Positions 39,742 to 49,043 of a DNA stretch of 64,000 nucleotides are shown one piece after another; positions within the stretch are counted from its first letter, which is position 1; each line of letters begins with the position of its first letter. This stretch comes from Propionispora sp. 2/2-37. GTDB lineage: Bacteria; Bacillota; Negativicutes; Propionisporales; Propionisporaceae. Made by a program: the position numbers and the translations under genes. Where the stretch lies: positions 1 through 64,000 of the forward strand of contig NZ_CYSP01000006.1 in the NCBI RefSeq assembly GCF_001298735.1. Reading direction: 5' to 3'. The notes under the pieces were generated by a model that was not told the origin of the DNA, did no database searches, and worked only from the letters and a program-made list of their open reading frames with translations.

Positions 39742-40245
39742 TCAATAGTCAATATAGGAAGCTACGATTTCACCAAAATATAATGTATGATAATCACCGC
39801 TAGGATAACAGGCGGACTGGTCGGCAGCGGCTAATTGTTCCGGTATCATTTCCTGTTTATAGATGACTTTGCACTCATAATGCAATCCGCAATCGGCAAT
39901 GACCGGAGTGCTTATTTTTTTTGCGGCAACGGTTTTTAGTCCGGCAGCAGCAAATTTATCCAATTCGCGTCCGGACTTGGAGCCGCAAATGCCTAAAGCC
40001 CTTCCCATATCCTTAAAAGGAATGCTTACGGTGAATTCATTGCTTTTTTCAATCAGCTCGTAAGTATAGCGCGAAGGCCTTACCATGACCATAAAAACCG
40101 GTTTTTGCCAGGCAATGCCGATGTTTCCCCAGCCAATAGTCATGGTGTTGATTTTGTTGTTGCCGGCTGTAGTTAAGAAAGCACCCTTACGCAATATTTC
40201 CAGTGCTTTGGCCGACAATTCATTGTAGGTAACATCCCTGCTCAT
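39742..40245 (-). CDS. Flavin reductase-like FMN-binding protein (flavoredoxin type)
   Basis: 167 residues with the flavin reductase-like fold: GAFLTTAGNNKINTMTIGWG near residue 21, VMVRPSRYTYELIEKS and EFTVSIPF. Such proteins bind FMN and act as small electron carriers or flavin reductases in anaerobes. ATG after AGGGAGGATG. Converges on the DUF2225 gene and lies on the same strand as serC, 117 bases away, without an obvious functional link. Confidence 0.86.
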   Translation of the reverse strand: MSRDVTYNELSAKALEILRKGAFLTTAGNNKINTMTIGWGNIGIAWQKPVFMVMVRPSRYTYELIEKSNEFTVSIPFKDMGRALGICGSKSGRELDKFAAAGLKTVAAKKISTPVIADCGLHYECKVIYKQEMIPEQLAAADQSACYPSGDYHTLYFGEIVASYIDY

Positions 40246-40362
40246 TTTTCATCCTCCCTATTTGTCAAAATATATTGGCCATGGGCACCAGAGTATATTC
40301 GGTGTTCAGGCCGTATTTCCTGTTGTTGTAGCACGGGGGACAACGGCTGTTGTTTCCCCGGA

Positions 40363-41454
40363 TTAACCGTGTTTGCGGCAGAATTCCTTCATGAAATCCC
40401 GCAAAGCCCGGCAGCCGTCAACAGGCATTGCATTATAAATGGAAGCTCTCAAACCTCCTACCGAGCGGTGTCCCTTGAGACCGGCCATTCCGGCAGCAAT
40501 TGATTCGGCAACGAATAGTTTTTCCAGTTCTTCATTTGGTAAACGAAAAGTAATATTCATTATGGAGCGGCTGCTTTTATCGGCGTGACCACGGTAAAAA
40601 CCATGACTGTCATCGATCACGTCATAGATTAGCTTCGCTTTGGCAAGATTGCGTTGCTCTAAGCTTGCCAGACCACCCTGTGCCTTGATCCAGCGCAGGA
40701 CCAGATTCAGTAAATAGACCCCGAAAGTCGGCGGCGTGTTGTACAAGGAATGGTTGGCGGCATGTGTTTCATAACGCAACATGGTCGGAATAGTTTTAGG
40801 ATTGTTTTCCGCCAGATCTCTGCGGATGATTACGGCGGTAACCCCGGAAGGGCCGAGGTTTTTCTGCGCCCCGGCATAAATAAGCGCAAATTTGGAAGCA
40901 TCAAAGGGCCGGCATAAAATATCGGAAGACATGTCGGCGATTAAGGGGATGTTGCCGCTGAAATTGGGCAGTTCCCTCCATTGAGTACCAAATATGGTAT
41001 TATTGGACGTTATATGGATATAGGCGGGATTATCGCTAAGTTGAATTTCTGCCAATTCGGGAATGCGACGGTAATTGTCTTTTGCAGTTGTGGCGGCTAT
41101 ATGGGTTTGACCGACTAGTTTTGCTTCTTTTAAAGCTTTTTCCGACCAGACTCCGGTTAAAATGTAGTCGGCCGTACGCCTGGGTGTGAGGAAATTAAGC
41201 GGGACCATGGCAAACTGCGTGCTGGCACCTCCCTGTACAAACAGCACCTGGTAATCCTCACCAAGGCCGAGCAATTCTTTTAAATTAGCCTCTGCTTCGT
41301 TGTTAACGGCTTCATAAGGCTTAGAGCGATGGCTGATTTCTAAAATAGACATTCCGGTGTCATTAAAATTTAATAGTTCGCTTTGTGCCTGTTCCAGCAC
41401 ATCTACCGGCAGTACAGCCGGGCCGGCATTAAAATTGATAATTCGGTTTGACAA
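40363..41454 (-). CDS. serC: Phosphoserine aminotransferase
   Basis: 363 residues, class V PLP aminotransferase. Converts 3-phosphohydroxypyruvate and glutamate into phosphoserine. FNAGPAVLPVDVLEQAQ at the N-terminus, SHRSKPYEA, and the PLP-lysine region ALIYAGAQKNLGPSG near residue 195 are clear. The length is normal. ATG after AGGAGGG. It diverges from the T-box-controlled serA operon and carries no T-box of its own that I can see, so the two serine genes appear to be regulated separately. Confidence 0.96.
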   Translation of the reverse strand: MSNRIINFNAGPAVLPVDVLEQAQSELLNFNDTGMSILEISHRSKPYEAVNNEAEANLKELLGLGEDYQVLFVQGGASTQFAMVPLNFLTPRRTADYILTGVWSEKALKEAKLVGQTHIAATTAKDNYRRIPELAEIQLSDNPAYIHITSNNTIFGTQWRELPNFSGNIPLIADMSSDILCRPFDASKFALIYAGAQKNLGPSGVTAVIIRRDLAENNPKTIPTMLRYETHAANHSLYNTPPTFGVYLLNLVLRWIKAQGGLASLEQRNLAKAKLIYDVIDDSHGFYRGHADKSSRSIMNITFRLPNEELEKLFVAESIAAGMAGLKGHRSVGGLRASIYNAMPVDGCRALRDFMKEFCRKHG

Positions 41455-41632
41455 AACAATACCCTCCTAAAAATTTCCTGAGCGGCGAATCTGTCTTAAG
41501 CATATAATTGATGCAATTTTTTGCCGGTGGCAATTATGATAATAAATCATATCACTATTCACCAAGGTTTGCAAAGAGAAAATTAAGATTTTCGGCAATT
41601 TTGTGAGTGAAATGTTTTTTTTGAACACACAC

Positions 41633-41661
41633 TTGACTTTAGTAAGTGGATACACTATAAT
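41633..41661 (+). promoter_or_regulatory. Sigma-A promoter of the serA T-box leader
   Basis: TTGACT at 41633-41638, 17-base spacer, TATAAT at 41656-41661. Confidence 0.82.
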
Positions 41662-41714
41662 TGAATTGAAAAGTGAATGTACTCATGAAGTGTATAGTTT
41701 TTTGCTTTTGAGGG

Positions 41715-41940
41715 TAAACACAATGAAGGAGAAGCCAGAGGTTTGGGTGCTGCAGAGAGCCGGTGGAAGGTGTAAACCGGTGTGCCGGCCGGATGGTTCC
41801 GCTCCGGAGTGGCTGGTGACGAATTATGACGGGTTCCGCCCGATACAGCGGTCAAAGTAGGCTGTGAATACAGCAAGCTGGGTGGTACCGCGGGAATTTA
41901 GTCTCGCCCCAATTGTGGCATTGGGGCGGGGCTTTTTTGG
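41715..41940 (+). promoter_or_regulatory. T-box leader of serA, probably serine-specific
   Basis: Conserved T-box blocks in order: the distal stem I element GCAGAGAGCCGGTGG at 41752-41766, the stem I closing GGAGTGG at 41806-41812, AAAGTAGGCTG at 41864-41874, and the tRNA acceptor-binding bulge GGGTGGTACCGCGGG at 41880-41894, followed by the terminator. A TCC triplet at 41798-41800, shortly before GGAGTGG, is at the expected specifier position and encodes serine. Uncharged tRNA-Ser would then permit read-through into serA. Confidence 0.88.
41901..41938 (+). terminator. T-box terminator
   Basis: CGCCCCAAT at 41905-41913 pairs with ATTGGGGCG at 41920-41928, followed by GGGCTTTTTT. It competes with the T-box antiterminator. 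Confidence 0.88.
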
Positions 41941-42005
41941 TTTATACCGGGGGACTTGGTAGAAATTGCCCGGTATTTCATTTTAAGCAGTTAGGGAGGT
42001 CGAGT

Positions 42006-43589
42006 ATGAAAGTTTTAGTTAGTGATCCGGTGTCGCCCCAGGGAATTGAAATTCTGCAAAAAGAGTTTACGGTGGATGTCAAAACCAAGCTTCCTCCGGA
42101 AGAACTGATTCGAATTATTCCTGAATATGATGCGCTGGTAGTTCGCAGCGAAACCAAAGTGACTAAAGAAGTAATCGAAGCCGCCGTCAAATTGAAGGCG
42201 ATCGGCCGGGCGGGCGTGGGAGTTGACAATATTGATGTGGAAGCTGCCACACAAAAGGGGATTATTGTCATGAACGCACCGGAGGGTAACACTGTTGCGG
42301 CTACCGAACATACCGTTGCGATGATGATGGCTATGACACGCAATATTCCTCAGGCTTATTCTTCTATGAAACAGGGGGAATGGCAGCGCAGCAAGTTTAT
42401 CGGCGTAGAGGTTCGTGGCAAAACACTGGGAATTGTTGGTTTAGGCAGGATTGGTAGCGGTGTAGCCAAGCGGGCTATTGCCATGGAAATGAATATTGTG
42501 GCTTATGATCCGTTTATTACTACGGAACGGGCAAAGGCATTAGGAATTGAGCTTAAAGACCTGGATGATGTGTTTGCACAGGCTGATTTTATAACATTGC
42601 ATTTACCGCTAACACCGGAAACCAAAAATCTGGTAAATAAAGATGCGTTTGCTAGAATGAAAAAGGGTGTCCGGATTATTAACTGTGCCCGCGGCGGAGT
42701 CATTAATGAGCGTGACCTGGCTGCGGCCATAGATGCCGGGATTGTGGCCGGGGCTGCCGTTGACGTATTTGAAAAAGAACCGGTCAGCCCGGATAATCCG
42801 CTTTTAAAATCCGATAAAATTGTAGTTACACCGCATTTAGGAGCATCAACCAAAGAAGCACAAGTCGGTGTTGCGGTAGATGTTGCTCACGGAATTATCG
42901 CAGCCTTAAAAGGTGAACCGGTAGCGACGGCGGTCAATATGGCTCCCATTCCGACCCACGTTTTGGAGAGAATTAAACCTTTCTTTAACCTGGCGGAAAA
43001 AATGGGCTGCCTGGCAGTCTATCTGGCTGACGGGCGAATTGATTCAATCCAGGTAGAATATCACGGCGAAATAACCGAAGTGGATACCAAAATGCTGACC
43101 ACTGCCATGGTCAAAGGTGTACTCAATCCGGTACTGCAGGAAACCGTAAATTATGTCAATGCACCGGGAATTGCCAAAATGCGCGGAATTAAAGTAACAG
43201 AAATCAAAAATAAGCATACAGCCGATTTTGCCGATTTGATTACGCTGAAAATTAATAGTGATAAAGGGCAGCATACGATCGGCGGGACATTGTTCGGTCA
43301 GGAAGGCCGTATTGTTGCTATCGACGGACACCGGGTGGATGTTGATCCGCGGGGCTGGCTGATGATCAGTCCGCATATCAACCGTCCGGGCATTATCGGC
43401 AAGGTCGGTACGATCTTAGGGCAGGAAAACATCAATATTGCCAGCATGCAGGTTGGCAGGACCTCTATTGAAGGGACGAATATCATGGCTTTGGGCGTGG
43501 ATGCCGATATTCCGCCTGAGGTATTGGCAAAGATTAAAGCGGTAGATGGTATCTTTGGCGCTAAGCTGGTGAATTTTAATGCTGGTTAA
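42006..43589 (+). CDS. serA: D-3-phosphoglycerate dehydrogenase
   Basis: 527 residues. First step of serine synthesis from 3-phosphoglycerate. NAD-binding motif [17 protein letters not shown] near residue 143; catalytic His in VTPHLGAST and Arg in INCARGGVI. An intervening (ASB) domain follows, then a C-terminal ACT domain ([21 protein letters not shown]) that typically binds serine for feedback inhibition. ATG at 42006 after AGGGAGGTC; the open frame reaches back into the T-box, but that part is leader. Co-transcribed with the DUF1015 gene 18 bases downstream. Confidence 0.97.
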   Translation: MKVLVSDPVSPQGIEILQKEFTVDVKTKLPPEELIRIIPEYDALVVRSETKVTKEVIEAAVKLKAIGRAGVGVDNIDVEAATQKGIIVMNAPEGNTVAATEHTVAMMMAMTRNIPQAYSSMKQGEWQRSKFIGVEVRGKTLGIVGLGRIGSGVAKRAIAMEMNIVAYDPFITTERAKALGIELKDLDDVFAQADFITLHLPLTPETKNLVNKDAFARMKKGVRIINCARGGVINERDLAAAIDAGIVAGAAVDVFEKEPVSPDNPLLKSDKIVVTPHLGASTKEAQVGVAVDVAHGIIAALKGEPVATAVNMAPIPTHVLERIKPFFNLAEKMGCLAVYLADGRIDSIQVEYHGEITEVDTKMLTTAMVKGVLNPVLQETVNYVNAPGIAKMRGIKVTEIKNKHTADFADLITLKINSDKGQHTIGGTLFGQEGRIVAIDGHRVDVDPRGWLMISPHINRPGIIGKVGTILGQENINIASMQVGRTSIEGTNIMALGVDADIPPEVLAKIKAVDGIFGAKLVNFNAG

Positions 43590-43607
43590 TAGACAGGAGG
43601 AACAATT

Positions 43608-44855
43608 ATGGCAGTAATTAAACCTTTTTGCGGACTGAGACCGGCGCCGGAATTAGCGGTTAAAGTTGCCTCGCTTCCTTATGATGTAATGGATTCGGAA
43701 GAGGCACGGCTGATAACCAGTCAAAATCCATATAGTTTTTTACGGGTGACCAAGTCGGAAGTTGATTTGGATAGAGCTGTGGATATTCATTCTGAAGCTG
43801 TGTATCAACAGGCGGCGCAAAACCTGCAAAGGTTCATTAAAGAAGGTATTCTCAAACAGGATGAAAAGCCTTGCTTCTATATATATAAACAGCGTATGGG
43901 TGAACATATCCAGATTGGATTGGTTGCCGGTGCGTCTGTGGCGGAATACCAAACCAATATCATCAAAAGACATGAACTGACCAGGCATGATAAGGAGCAC
44001 GACCGGGTTAACCATATTACGGTAACAGAAGCGCAAACCGGGGCTGTATTTCTCACCTATAAAGCTGATCCGCTGATTAATACGCTGATTGCCAAATGCA
44101 TGGAACAGCCTCCAGTATATGATTTTACGTCTGAGGATGGAATCAGCCATACATTGTATGTGGTCTCGGATGCTGCTGAAATTGCCGCTATTGAACAGGC
44201 GTTTAGTAAAATTCCGGTTATGTATATTGCCGACGGGCATCACCGCTCGGCAGCGGCGAGCAGGGTGTGCGACAACTGGCGGAAAATAAACGATAGTCCC
44301 CAAGAGGAGTTTAACCGTTTCCTGGCCGTGATTTTTCCCCATGATATGATGTATATTATGGATTATAACCGTGTAGTTGCGGATTTAAATGGTCTGTCGT
44401 GCGTGGAGTTTCTTGCCGCCGTAAAGCATAAGTTTACAGTGGAGGAATACACTGACGGGGCTTATAAACCACAACGGACGCATGAATTCGGCATGTATTT
44501 GCAGGGGAAGTGGTATAAGCTGACCGCCCATGCGGAGCTTATTGATGCGAATAATCCGGTAAAAAGTCTGGATGTGAGTATTCTGCAGGAGAACCTTTTG
44601 CAGCCGCTTCTTGCTATCCGGGATCCACGCAGCGACAAACGGATCCATTTTGTCGGCGGCATTCGGGGAACGGGTGAACTGGAAAGATTGGTAGACAGCG
44701 GAAATTTTGCCGTAGCGTTTTCTTTATTTGCTACATCTATCGAAGAACTTATGGCGATTGCCGATGCCGGACAGATTATGCCGCCAAAATCCACCTGGTT
44801 TGAACCCAAACTGCGTGATGCCATGGTAATCCATGTAACTCCTAAACCTAAATAG
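43608..44855 (+). CDS. DUF1015 family protein
   Basis: 415 residues. Family signatures are FCGLRPAPE at the N-terminus, SLPYDVMDSEEA, YADGHHRSAAASRV-like (residues 205-216) and FVGGIRGTGELERLV. The biochemical role is not established in what I know. The family often accompanies serA and serC in Firmicutes, and here it sits 18 bases after serA under the same T-box, which supports a role in serine or one-carbon metabolism. ATG after AGGAGG. Ends at a terminator. Confidence 0.92.
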   Translation: MAVIKPFCGLRPAPELAVKVASLPYDVMDSEEARLITSQNPYSFLRVTKSEVDLDRAVDIHSEAVYQQAAQNLQRFIKEGILKQDEKPCFYIYKQRMGEHIQIGLVAGASVAEYQTNIIKRHELTRHDKEHDRVNHITVTEAQTGAVFLTYKADPLINTLIAKCMEQPPVYDFTSEDGISHTLYVVSDAAEIAAIEQAFSKIPVMYIADGHHRSAAASRVCDNWRKINDSPQEEFNRFLAVIFPHDMMYIMDYNRVVADLNGLSCVEFLAAVKHKFTVEEYTDGAYKPQRTHEFGMYLQGKWYKLTAHAELIDANNPVKSLDVSILQENLLQPLLAIRDPRSDKRIHFVGGIRGTGELERLVDSGNFAVAFSLFATSIEELMAIADAGQIMPPKSTWFEPKLRDAMVIHVTPKPK

Positions 44856-44868
44856 TAATAAAGCAGTG

Positions 44869-44898
44869 AAACCCGGAGGCGATGTTTCCGGGTTTTTT
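44869..44898 (+). terminator. Terminator after the serA-DUF1015 operon
   Basis: AAACCCGGA pairs with TCCGGGTTT, followed by TTTTAT. Confidence 0.82.
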
Positions 44899-45027
44899 AT
44901 GTCCGGCAAAATAATTGATAATAAATATCATTTAAGAAGGATTTTTGGTGGAACATGTAAAATACATAGCAGAGACGACGTAATATATAATACGCTGAAT
45001 TCCTGCATATCCTTAGTATGCTTTGTA

Positions 45028-45345
45028 CTAGGAGGTTTTTTGCCCGCTGGATATATCTTCTATGCTATGCTGTGACTCAATAGGTTGAATGGTAACGGGA
45101 ATACCGCCGGTATAGGGTGCCAGGATATTAAAGGTCAGAATAATTGCCAATCCTATTATCCCGGAGGTCAGGCCGACGGCTAAACCAATAAAGGCACCGC
45201 CGCTCAGTCCAACGGTTTCGTAGTTCATGACCGCTAGAATTAATCCCAGTAAACCGCCTAGTACGGTTCCGGCGGTAAATAAAAGTAAAAAGACTGGAAT
45301 GCAGGATACGCGGGTAATGTTATGATTGTAGTCAGACAAAATCAT
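45028..45345 (-). CDS. Small two-helix membrane protein, hypothetical
   Basis: 105 residues that I do not recognise. Two hydrophobic, glycine-rich segments (CIPVFLLLFTAGTVLGGLLG and GLAVGLTSGIIGLAIILTF) are joined by a short loop, with a polar C-terminal tail (QSHSIEDIS-like). Its start ATG overlaps the region just before the flavoprotein gene on the other strand, with GGGGTG immediately upstream; the spacing is short, so an internal start is possible. Coding status is likely from its clean length and membrane pattern. Confidence 0.6.
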   Translation of the reverse strand: MILSDYNHNITRVSCIPVFLLLFTAGTVLGGLLGLILAVMNYETVGLSGGAFIGLAVGLTSGIIGLAIILTFNILAPYTGGIPVTIQPIESQHSIEDISSGQKTS

Positions 45346-45375
45346 TCACCCCTTATTTTTTATTTGGAGGTCATT

Positions 45376-46245
45376 ATGGAAGATCAAAAATTTGATATTG
45401 CTGTTATTGGCGGCGGACCGGCCGGTTTATCGGCAGCACTTACCGGCCGGGTTCGTAATAAACAAATCGCGTTGTTTGAACATATGAATCATAGTGAGAA
45501 GCTGCAAAAAGCACATATTATTGATAACTATCTGGGGATGCCTAAAATCACAGGGCCGGGAATGATGCAGCAATTTGTTGCACACTGCATGGCGCATCAA
45601 CCTACCTTAATTAAAGAAAAGGTGGTTACCGTATTTCCGGGCGAGGATATGTTTACCTTACTGACTCCGGTTAATACTTATGAAGCACGGACAGTTATTT
45701 TAACGACAGGCGTGGTTAGCACAACGCTGTTCAAAGGAGAAAAAGCCTTTTTAGGGCGTGGTGTCAGCTATTGTGCCACCTGTGACGGTATGTTTTATAG
45801 GGAAAAGGATGTGGCGGTTATTTCCTATACCAGTGAAGGGGAGCAGGAAGCGGAGTATTTAGGAGAAATATGCCGGAATGTTTTCTATTTTCCTCAGTAT
45901 AAGCCGCAGCCTACCGCTATGCGTTCCGGAGTATCCATTATTACAGCGCGTCCATGCTCCATTGAAGGGGATACTCAGGTGGAAAAACTGATTGTGGACC
46001 AGGGGGAATATAAAGTAAACGGGATCTTTATCATGCGTCAGTCCGACCCGGTCGAAAATATTTTGCCTGGCCTTGAACTGGAGGGAGAAGTAATTAAAGT
46101 CAACCGGGATATGTCTACCAATATACCGGGAGTTTATGCCGCCGGCGACTGTACCGGCAAGCCCTGGCAGATTGCCAAGGCTACTGGAGAGGGACTGGTG
46201 GCGGTGCTGAGCGCAATCAATTATTTAGATAAAAAAGCCAAATAA
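45376..46245 (+). CDS. Thioredoxin reductase-like flavoprotein lacking NADPH motifs
   Basis: 289 residues, TrxB fold. The FAD site IAVIGGGPAGLSAALTG is at the N-terminus. The redox pair is Cys133/Cys136 in CATCDGMFY, the same place as in E. coli TrxB. The C-terminal FAD motif is VYAAGDCTG. The pyridine-nucleotide domain is unusual: the glycine motif expected after the CATC (GGGDSA in NADPH enzymes) reads SYTSEGEQ, and the arginine-rich phosphate motif (HRR) is replaced by FPQYKPQ. Ferredoxin-dependent flavin thioredoxin reductases of clostridia share this loss, so a ferredoxin donor is plausible. ATG 45376 after TTTGGAGG. Confidence 0.85.
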   Translation: MEDQKFDIAVIGGGPAGLSAALTGRVRNKQIALFEHMNHSEKLQKAHIIDNYLGMPKITGPGMMQQFVAHCMAHQPTLIKEKVVTVFPGEDMFTLLTPVNTYEARTVILTTGVVSTTLFKGEKAFLGRGVSYCATCDGMFYREKDVAVISYTSEGEQEAEYLGEICRNVFYFPQYKPQPTAMRSGVSIITARPCSIEGDTQVEKLIVDQGEYKVNGIFIMRQSDPVENILPGLELEGEVIKVNRDMSTNIPGVYAAGDCTGKPWQIAKATGEGLVAVLSAINYLDKKAK

Positions 46246-47276
46246 CCAAGTCTGACAATGAAATATAACGCCAGATAACCGACTGCCGGAAAAACCCAGG
46301 AAATTAACACTGAAAATCCCAATTGGCTGCAGAGCATGCCGGTTGCAATAATAATCAGGCTACATAGAGGAAAGCTTAATTTAGTGACATGACTCAATTG
46401 ACCGGCACAAGCGTACAGGGTGGTAGCTGCGGTTGTATACATAGCGATCAAAAACATACATACATAGGAAGTGGAATTTATTTTGTGCTGCATGCCGGCA
46501 ATGTGGAGCATAGGGATTTCATAATTGAGGATATCCGGACAATGGATCATGACGATGATGGCAATAAAGCCGGCAAGGATAGTAATGAGAAAGCCGCCGG
46601 CAATACTTCCCCAAAAACGCAGCTTGCGACTGCGGATGTGGGGACCCAGGGGCGCCAGTACGGTGGAACCTATAATTAGGTTATAGGATACATATAATAT
46701 ACTGGCGATCAGCCAATGGCTGCCGTTTTGGGGATCGTACGGAACTACATTGACCAGCATATCCGTAGAGAGTCCATGATAGGCGAGGGAATATATGCCG
46801 ACGGACAATGTGGATAAAGTCAGTAGTGGCAGCATGCCCATATTCATTACGGTAATTCCCCGAATGCCGTATAATACGGTACAAAAGGCCAGTATCCCGA
46901 TGACGCCTGTTCCCAGTGAATAGGGAAGATGAAAGTGGTCCTGGAACATGGTTCCGGTTCCGGACAGCATGATCGTCAGTACGCTAAATAAAAAAACGGT
47001 GATGATGCTGTCGAGAAATAAAGCTGCTTTTTTTCCGCAGGCATAATACAGTAACTGGTGATAGCCAGTAGCGTTCAGGCGATGTCCCAGTTCCAAAATT
47101 CTGTAGCCCAACCAGGCAAAGAGGATTCCGGCCAGAATAATTCCCCCGAAGCCAACAGTTCCATATACGACAAAAAATTGCAGTAATTCCTGTCCTGAAG
47201 CAAAACCTGCGCCAATAATGGTGCCGGCATATGCCGATGCAATCTTTATTACATCCAGTAGGTTTTGGCTGCGCAT
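46221..47276 (-). CDS. YkvI family membrane transporter
   Basis: 351 residues with about ten membrane helices and a LeuT-like start (IASAYAGTIIGAGFASGQELLQFF), matching the YkvI family of putative amino-acid or sodium-coupled transporters. The substrate is unknown. I chose ATG 47276, 8 bases after AAAGGAGG; the in-frame TTG at 47282 is too close to it. Overlaps the 3' end of the convergent flavoprotein gene by 25 bases. Diverges from serS across a 323-base region. Confidence 0.87.
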   Translation of the reverse strand: MRSQNLLDVIKIASAYAGTIIGAGFASGQELLQFFVVYGTVGFGGIILAGILFAWLGYRILELGHRLNATGYHQLLYYACGKKAALFLDSIITVFLFSVLTIMLSGTGTMFQDHFHLPYSLGTGVIGILAFCTVLYGIRGITVMNMGMLPLLTLSTLSVGIYSLAYHGLSTDMLVNVVPYDPQNGSHWLIASILYVSYNLIIGSTVLAPLGPHIRSRKLRFWGSIAGGFLITILAGFIAIIVMIHCPDILNYEIPMLHIAGMQHKINSTSYVCMFLIAMYTTAATTLYACAGQLSHVTKLSFPLCSLIIIATGMLCSQLGFSVLISWVFPAVGYLALYFIVRLGYLAFLSK

Positions 47277-47429
47277 AGCCAATACCTCCTTTACCCGTAC
47301 GATTCGGATGAGAAACCATGGTCGTTTATATAAACAATACTTTTTATAGCTGAGGTTTATGCCGGTATTTTTACAAATTATCGCAGAGGTATGTTGCAGT
47401 TAAAAAAACAACATGCAATTTGTTTACGC

Positions 47430-47458
47430 TTTACAATATTTGGCGTATATTGTAAAAT
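47430..47458 (+). promoter_or_regulatory. Promoter of serS overlapping a perfect inverted repeat
   Basis: TTTACA at 47430-47435 and TAAAAT at 47453-47458 with 17 bases between. The same stretch is a perfect 10-bp inverted repeat with a 7-base centre: TTTACAATAT at 47430-47439 and ATATTGTAAA at 47447-47456. It may be an operator for a dimeric repressor. Confidence 0.6.
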
Positions 47459-47524
47459 ATATTAGGATAGAATATTCGTGAATTGTAAGCGGTTCTTAAA
47501 AACTGTTAGCATGATGTTGAACGG

Positions 47525-47580
47525 TAACGCCCGTTTGCGGGAATATGCTCTCGTCCCTCGATCATAGGCGAGAGTTTTTG
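47525..47580 (+). promoter_or_regulatory. Attenuator-like leader of serS with T-box-like 3' end
   Basis: A hairpin CTCTCG (47548-47553) / CGAGAG (47569-47574) followed by TTTTTG ends just before the serS ribosome site, so it can only be a conditional terminator. The preceding GCGGGAATATGCTCTCGTCCC matches the end of T-box leaders, but the GGGTGG acceptor-binding part is not recognisable (the sequence reads ACGGTAACGCC). It could be a degenerate or variant T-box. Confidence 0.6.
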
Positions 47581-47599
47581 TTTTAGGAGGATAAAGGAT

Positions 47600-48868
47600 A
47601 TGCTGGATATTAAATTTATTCGCGATAATACGGAGAAAGTACGTCAGGCGCTGGAAAATCGTTCTGCTTCCCAGAATTTGGATGAGTTCATTAGGCTGGA
47701 AAAACAGCGACGTGAATTGTTAAGTGAAGTGGAAGGCCTTAAGAATAAACGGAATGTCGTATCACAGGAAATCAGTAAGTTGAAAAAAGCCAAAGAAAAT
47801 GCCGATGAGTTAGTTGCTGAGATGAGAAGCGTAGGTGGCCGCATTGCCTTTCTGGATGCCAACATCCGGGAAGTGGAAGCCAAAATCCACGATATTGTCA
47901 TGAATATTCCCAATGTACCGCATCCTTCGGTTGTGGTTGGGAAGGACGAGACCGCCAACAAGGAAATGCGCCGCTGGGGAACACCCCGGGAGTTTGCAGA
48001 AGAACCCAGAGCTCATTGGGAAATTGGTGAAAAACTGGGCATACTGGATTTTGAACGCGGGGGCAAGGTAACCGGTGCGCGGTTTACTTTTTATCGCGGA
48101 CTGGGAGCCCGTCTGGAACGTTCGCTAATTAACTTTATGCTGGATTTACATACCCGTGAACACGGGTATACGGAATTTTTTCCGCCGTTTATAGCTAATA
48201 AGGACAGCATGACCGGAACAGGACAACTGCCCAAGTTTGCGCAAGATATGTTTAAGCTGGAAGGTCTGGATTATTATTTGATTCCTACGGCGGAGGTTCC
48301 GATTACCAATCTGCATCGTGGTGAGATACTGGACGCTAAAGATTTGCCTTTTTATTATACGGCGTACAGTGCCTGTTTTAGGGCGGAGGCCGGTGCTGCC
48401 GGCAGGGACACCAGAGGGTTGATCCGCCAGCATCAATTTAATAAAGTGGAACTAGTGAAATACAGTCTGCCGGAAGAATCGTATAATGAGTTGGAAAAAC
48501 TGACGGCCAATGCCGAACATGTACTTCAACTTTTGAATTTGCCGTACCGGGTTGTGTTGCTTAGTACGGGGGACATGGGATTTTCTTCAGCCAAGACATA
48601 TGATATTGAGGTATGGCTGCCCAGCTTTCAAGCTTACCGTGAAATTTCCTCCTGCTCTAATTTTGAGGATTTTCAGGCACGGCGGGCCGATATCAAATTC
48701 CGCCGCGGACCAAAAGAAAAACCGGAATTTGTACATACATTAAACGGCTCCGGCCTGGCAATTGGCAGAACAGTGGCGGCCATTCTGGAAAATTATCAGC
48801 AGGCAGACGGTTCGGTGGCGGTTCCGGAAGCATTGCGTCCGTATATGGGAACCGACGTCATCAAATAG
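47600..48868 (+). CDS. serS: Seryl-tRNA synthetase
   Basis: 422 residues, class II synthetase. The N-terminal coiled-coil arm ([20 protein letters not shown]...) binds the long variable arm of tRNA-Ser. Class II motif 2 is [20 protein letters not shown] and motif 3 is [23 protein letters not shown] after TTAGGAGG. It lies behind an attenuator and ends at a terminator, so it appears monocistronic. Confidence 0.97.
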   Translation: MLDIKFIRDNTEKVRQALENRSASQNLDEFIRLEKQRRELLSEVEGLKNKRNVVSQEISKLKKAKENADELVAEMRSVGGRIAFLDANIREVEAKIHDIVMNIPNVPHPSVVVGKDETANKEMRRWGTPREFAEEPRAHWEIGEKLGILDFERGGKVTGARFTFYRGLGARLERSLINFMLDLHTREHGYTEFFPPFIANKDSMTGTGQLPKFAQDMFKLEGLDYYLIPTAEVPITNLHRGEILDAKDLPFYYTAYSACFRAEAGAAGRDTRGLIRQHQFNKVELVKYSLPEESYNELEKLTANAEHVLQLLNLPYRVVLLSTGDMGFSSAKTYDIEVWLPSFQAYREISSCSNFEDFQARRADIKFRRGPKEKPEFVHTLNGSGLAIGRTVAAILENYQQADGSVAVPEALRPYMGTDVIK

Positions 48869-48884
48869 ATACATTGTCATACAG

Positions 48885-48927
48885 AAAAATACAGTCAAAT
48901 CCAGCCAGGATTCGGCTGTATTTTTTT
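48885..48927 (+). terminator. Terminator after serS
   Basis: AAATACAG and AATCC on the left pair with GGATT and CTGTATTT on the right, with a small internal loop. A run of Ts follows. Confidence 0.75.
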
Positions 48928-48945
48928 GTTTTTATCATTTGCCTG

Positions 48946-48975
48946 TTGACAGGCAGCCAATACAGTCAGTATAAT
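48946..48975 (+). promoter_or_regulatory. Sigma-A promoter of the feoA pair
   Basis: TTGACA at 48946-48951, 18-base spacer, TATAAT at 48970-48975. Confidence 0.8.
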
Positions 48976-48988
48976 AAATATGAATATT

Positions 48989-49003
48989 TGATAATGAGTA
49001 TCA
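48989..49003 (+). promoter_or_regulatory. Fur box upstream of feoA
   Basis: TGATAATGAGTATCA fits the 7-1-7 consensus TGATAATnATTATCA with one mismatch. It is just downstream of the -10, over or next to the transcription start, the expected position for iron-dependent repression. Confidence 0.82.
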
Positions 49004-49043
49004 ATATTTACTGTGTGCTTGAAACGTTTAGGGGGTATGCTGC

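Noticed and set aside
44900-45027. Possible further copy of the GCAGG...CGAA motif (GAAGGATTTTTGG)
   Set aside because: The second half is missing at the 23-24 base spacing shared by the three accepted copies.
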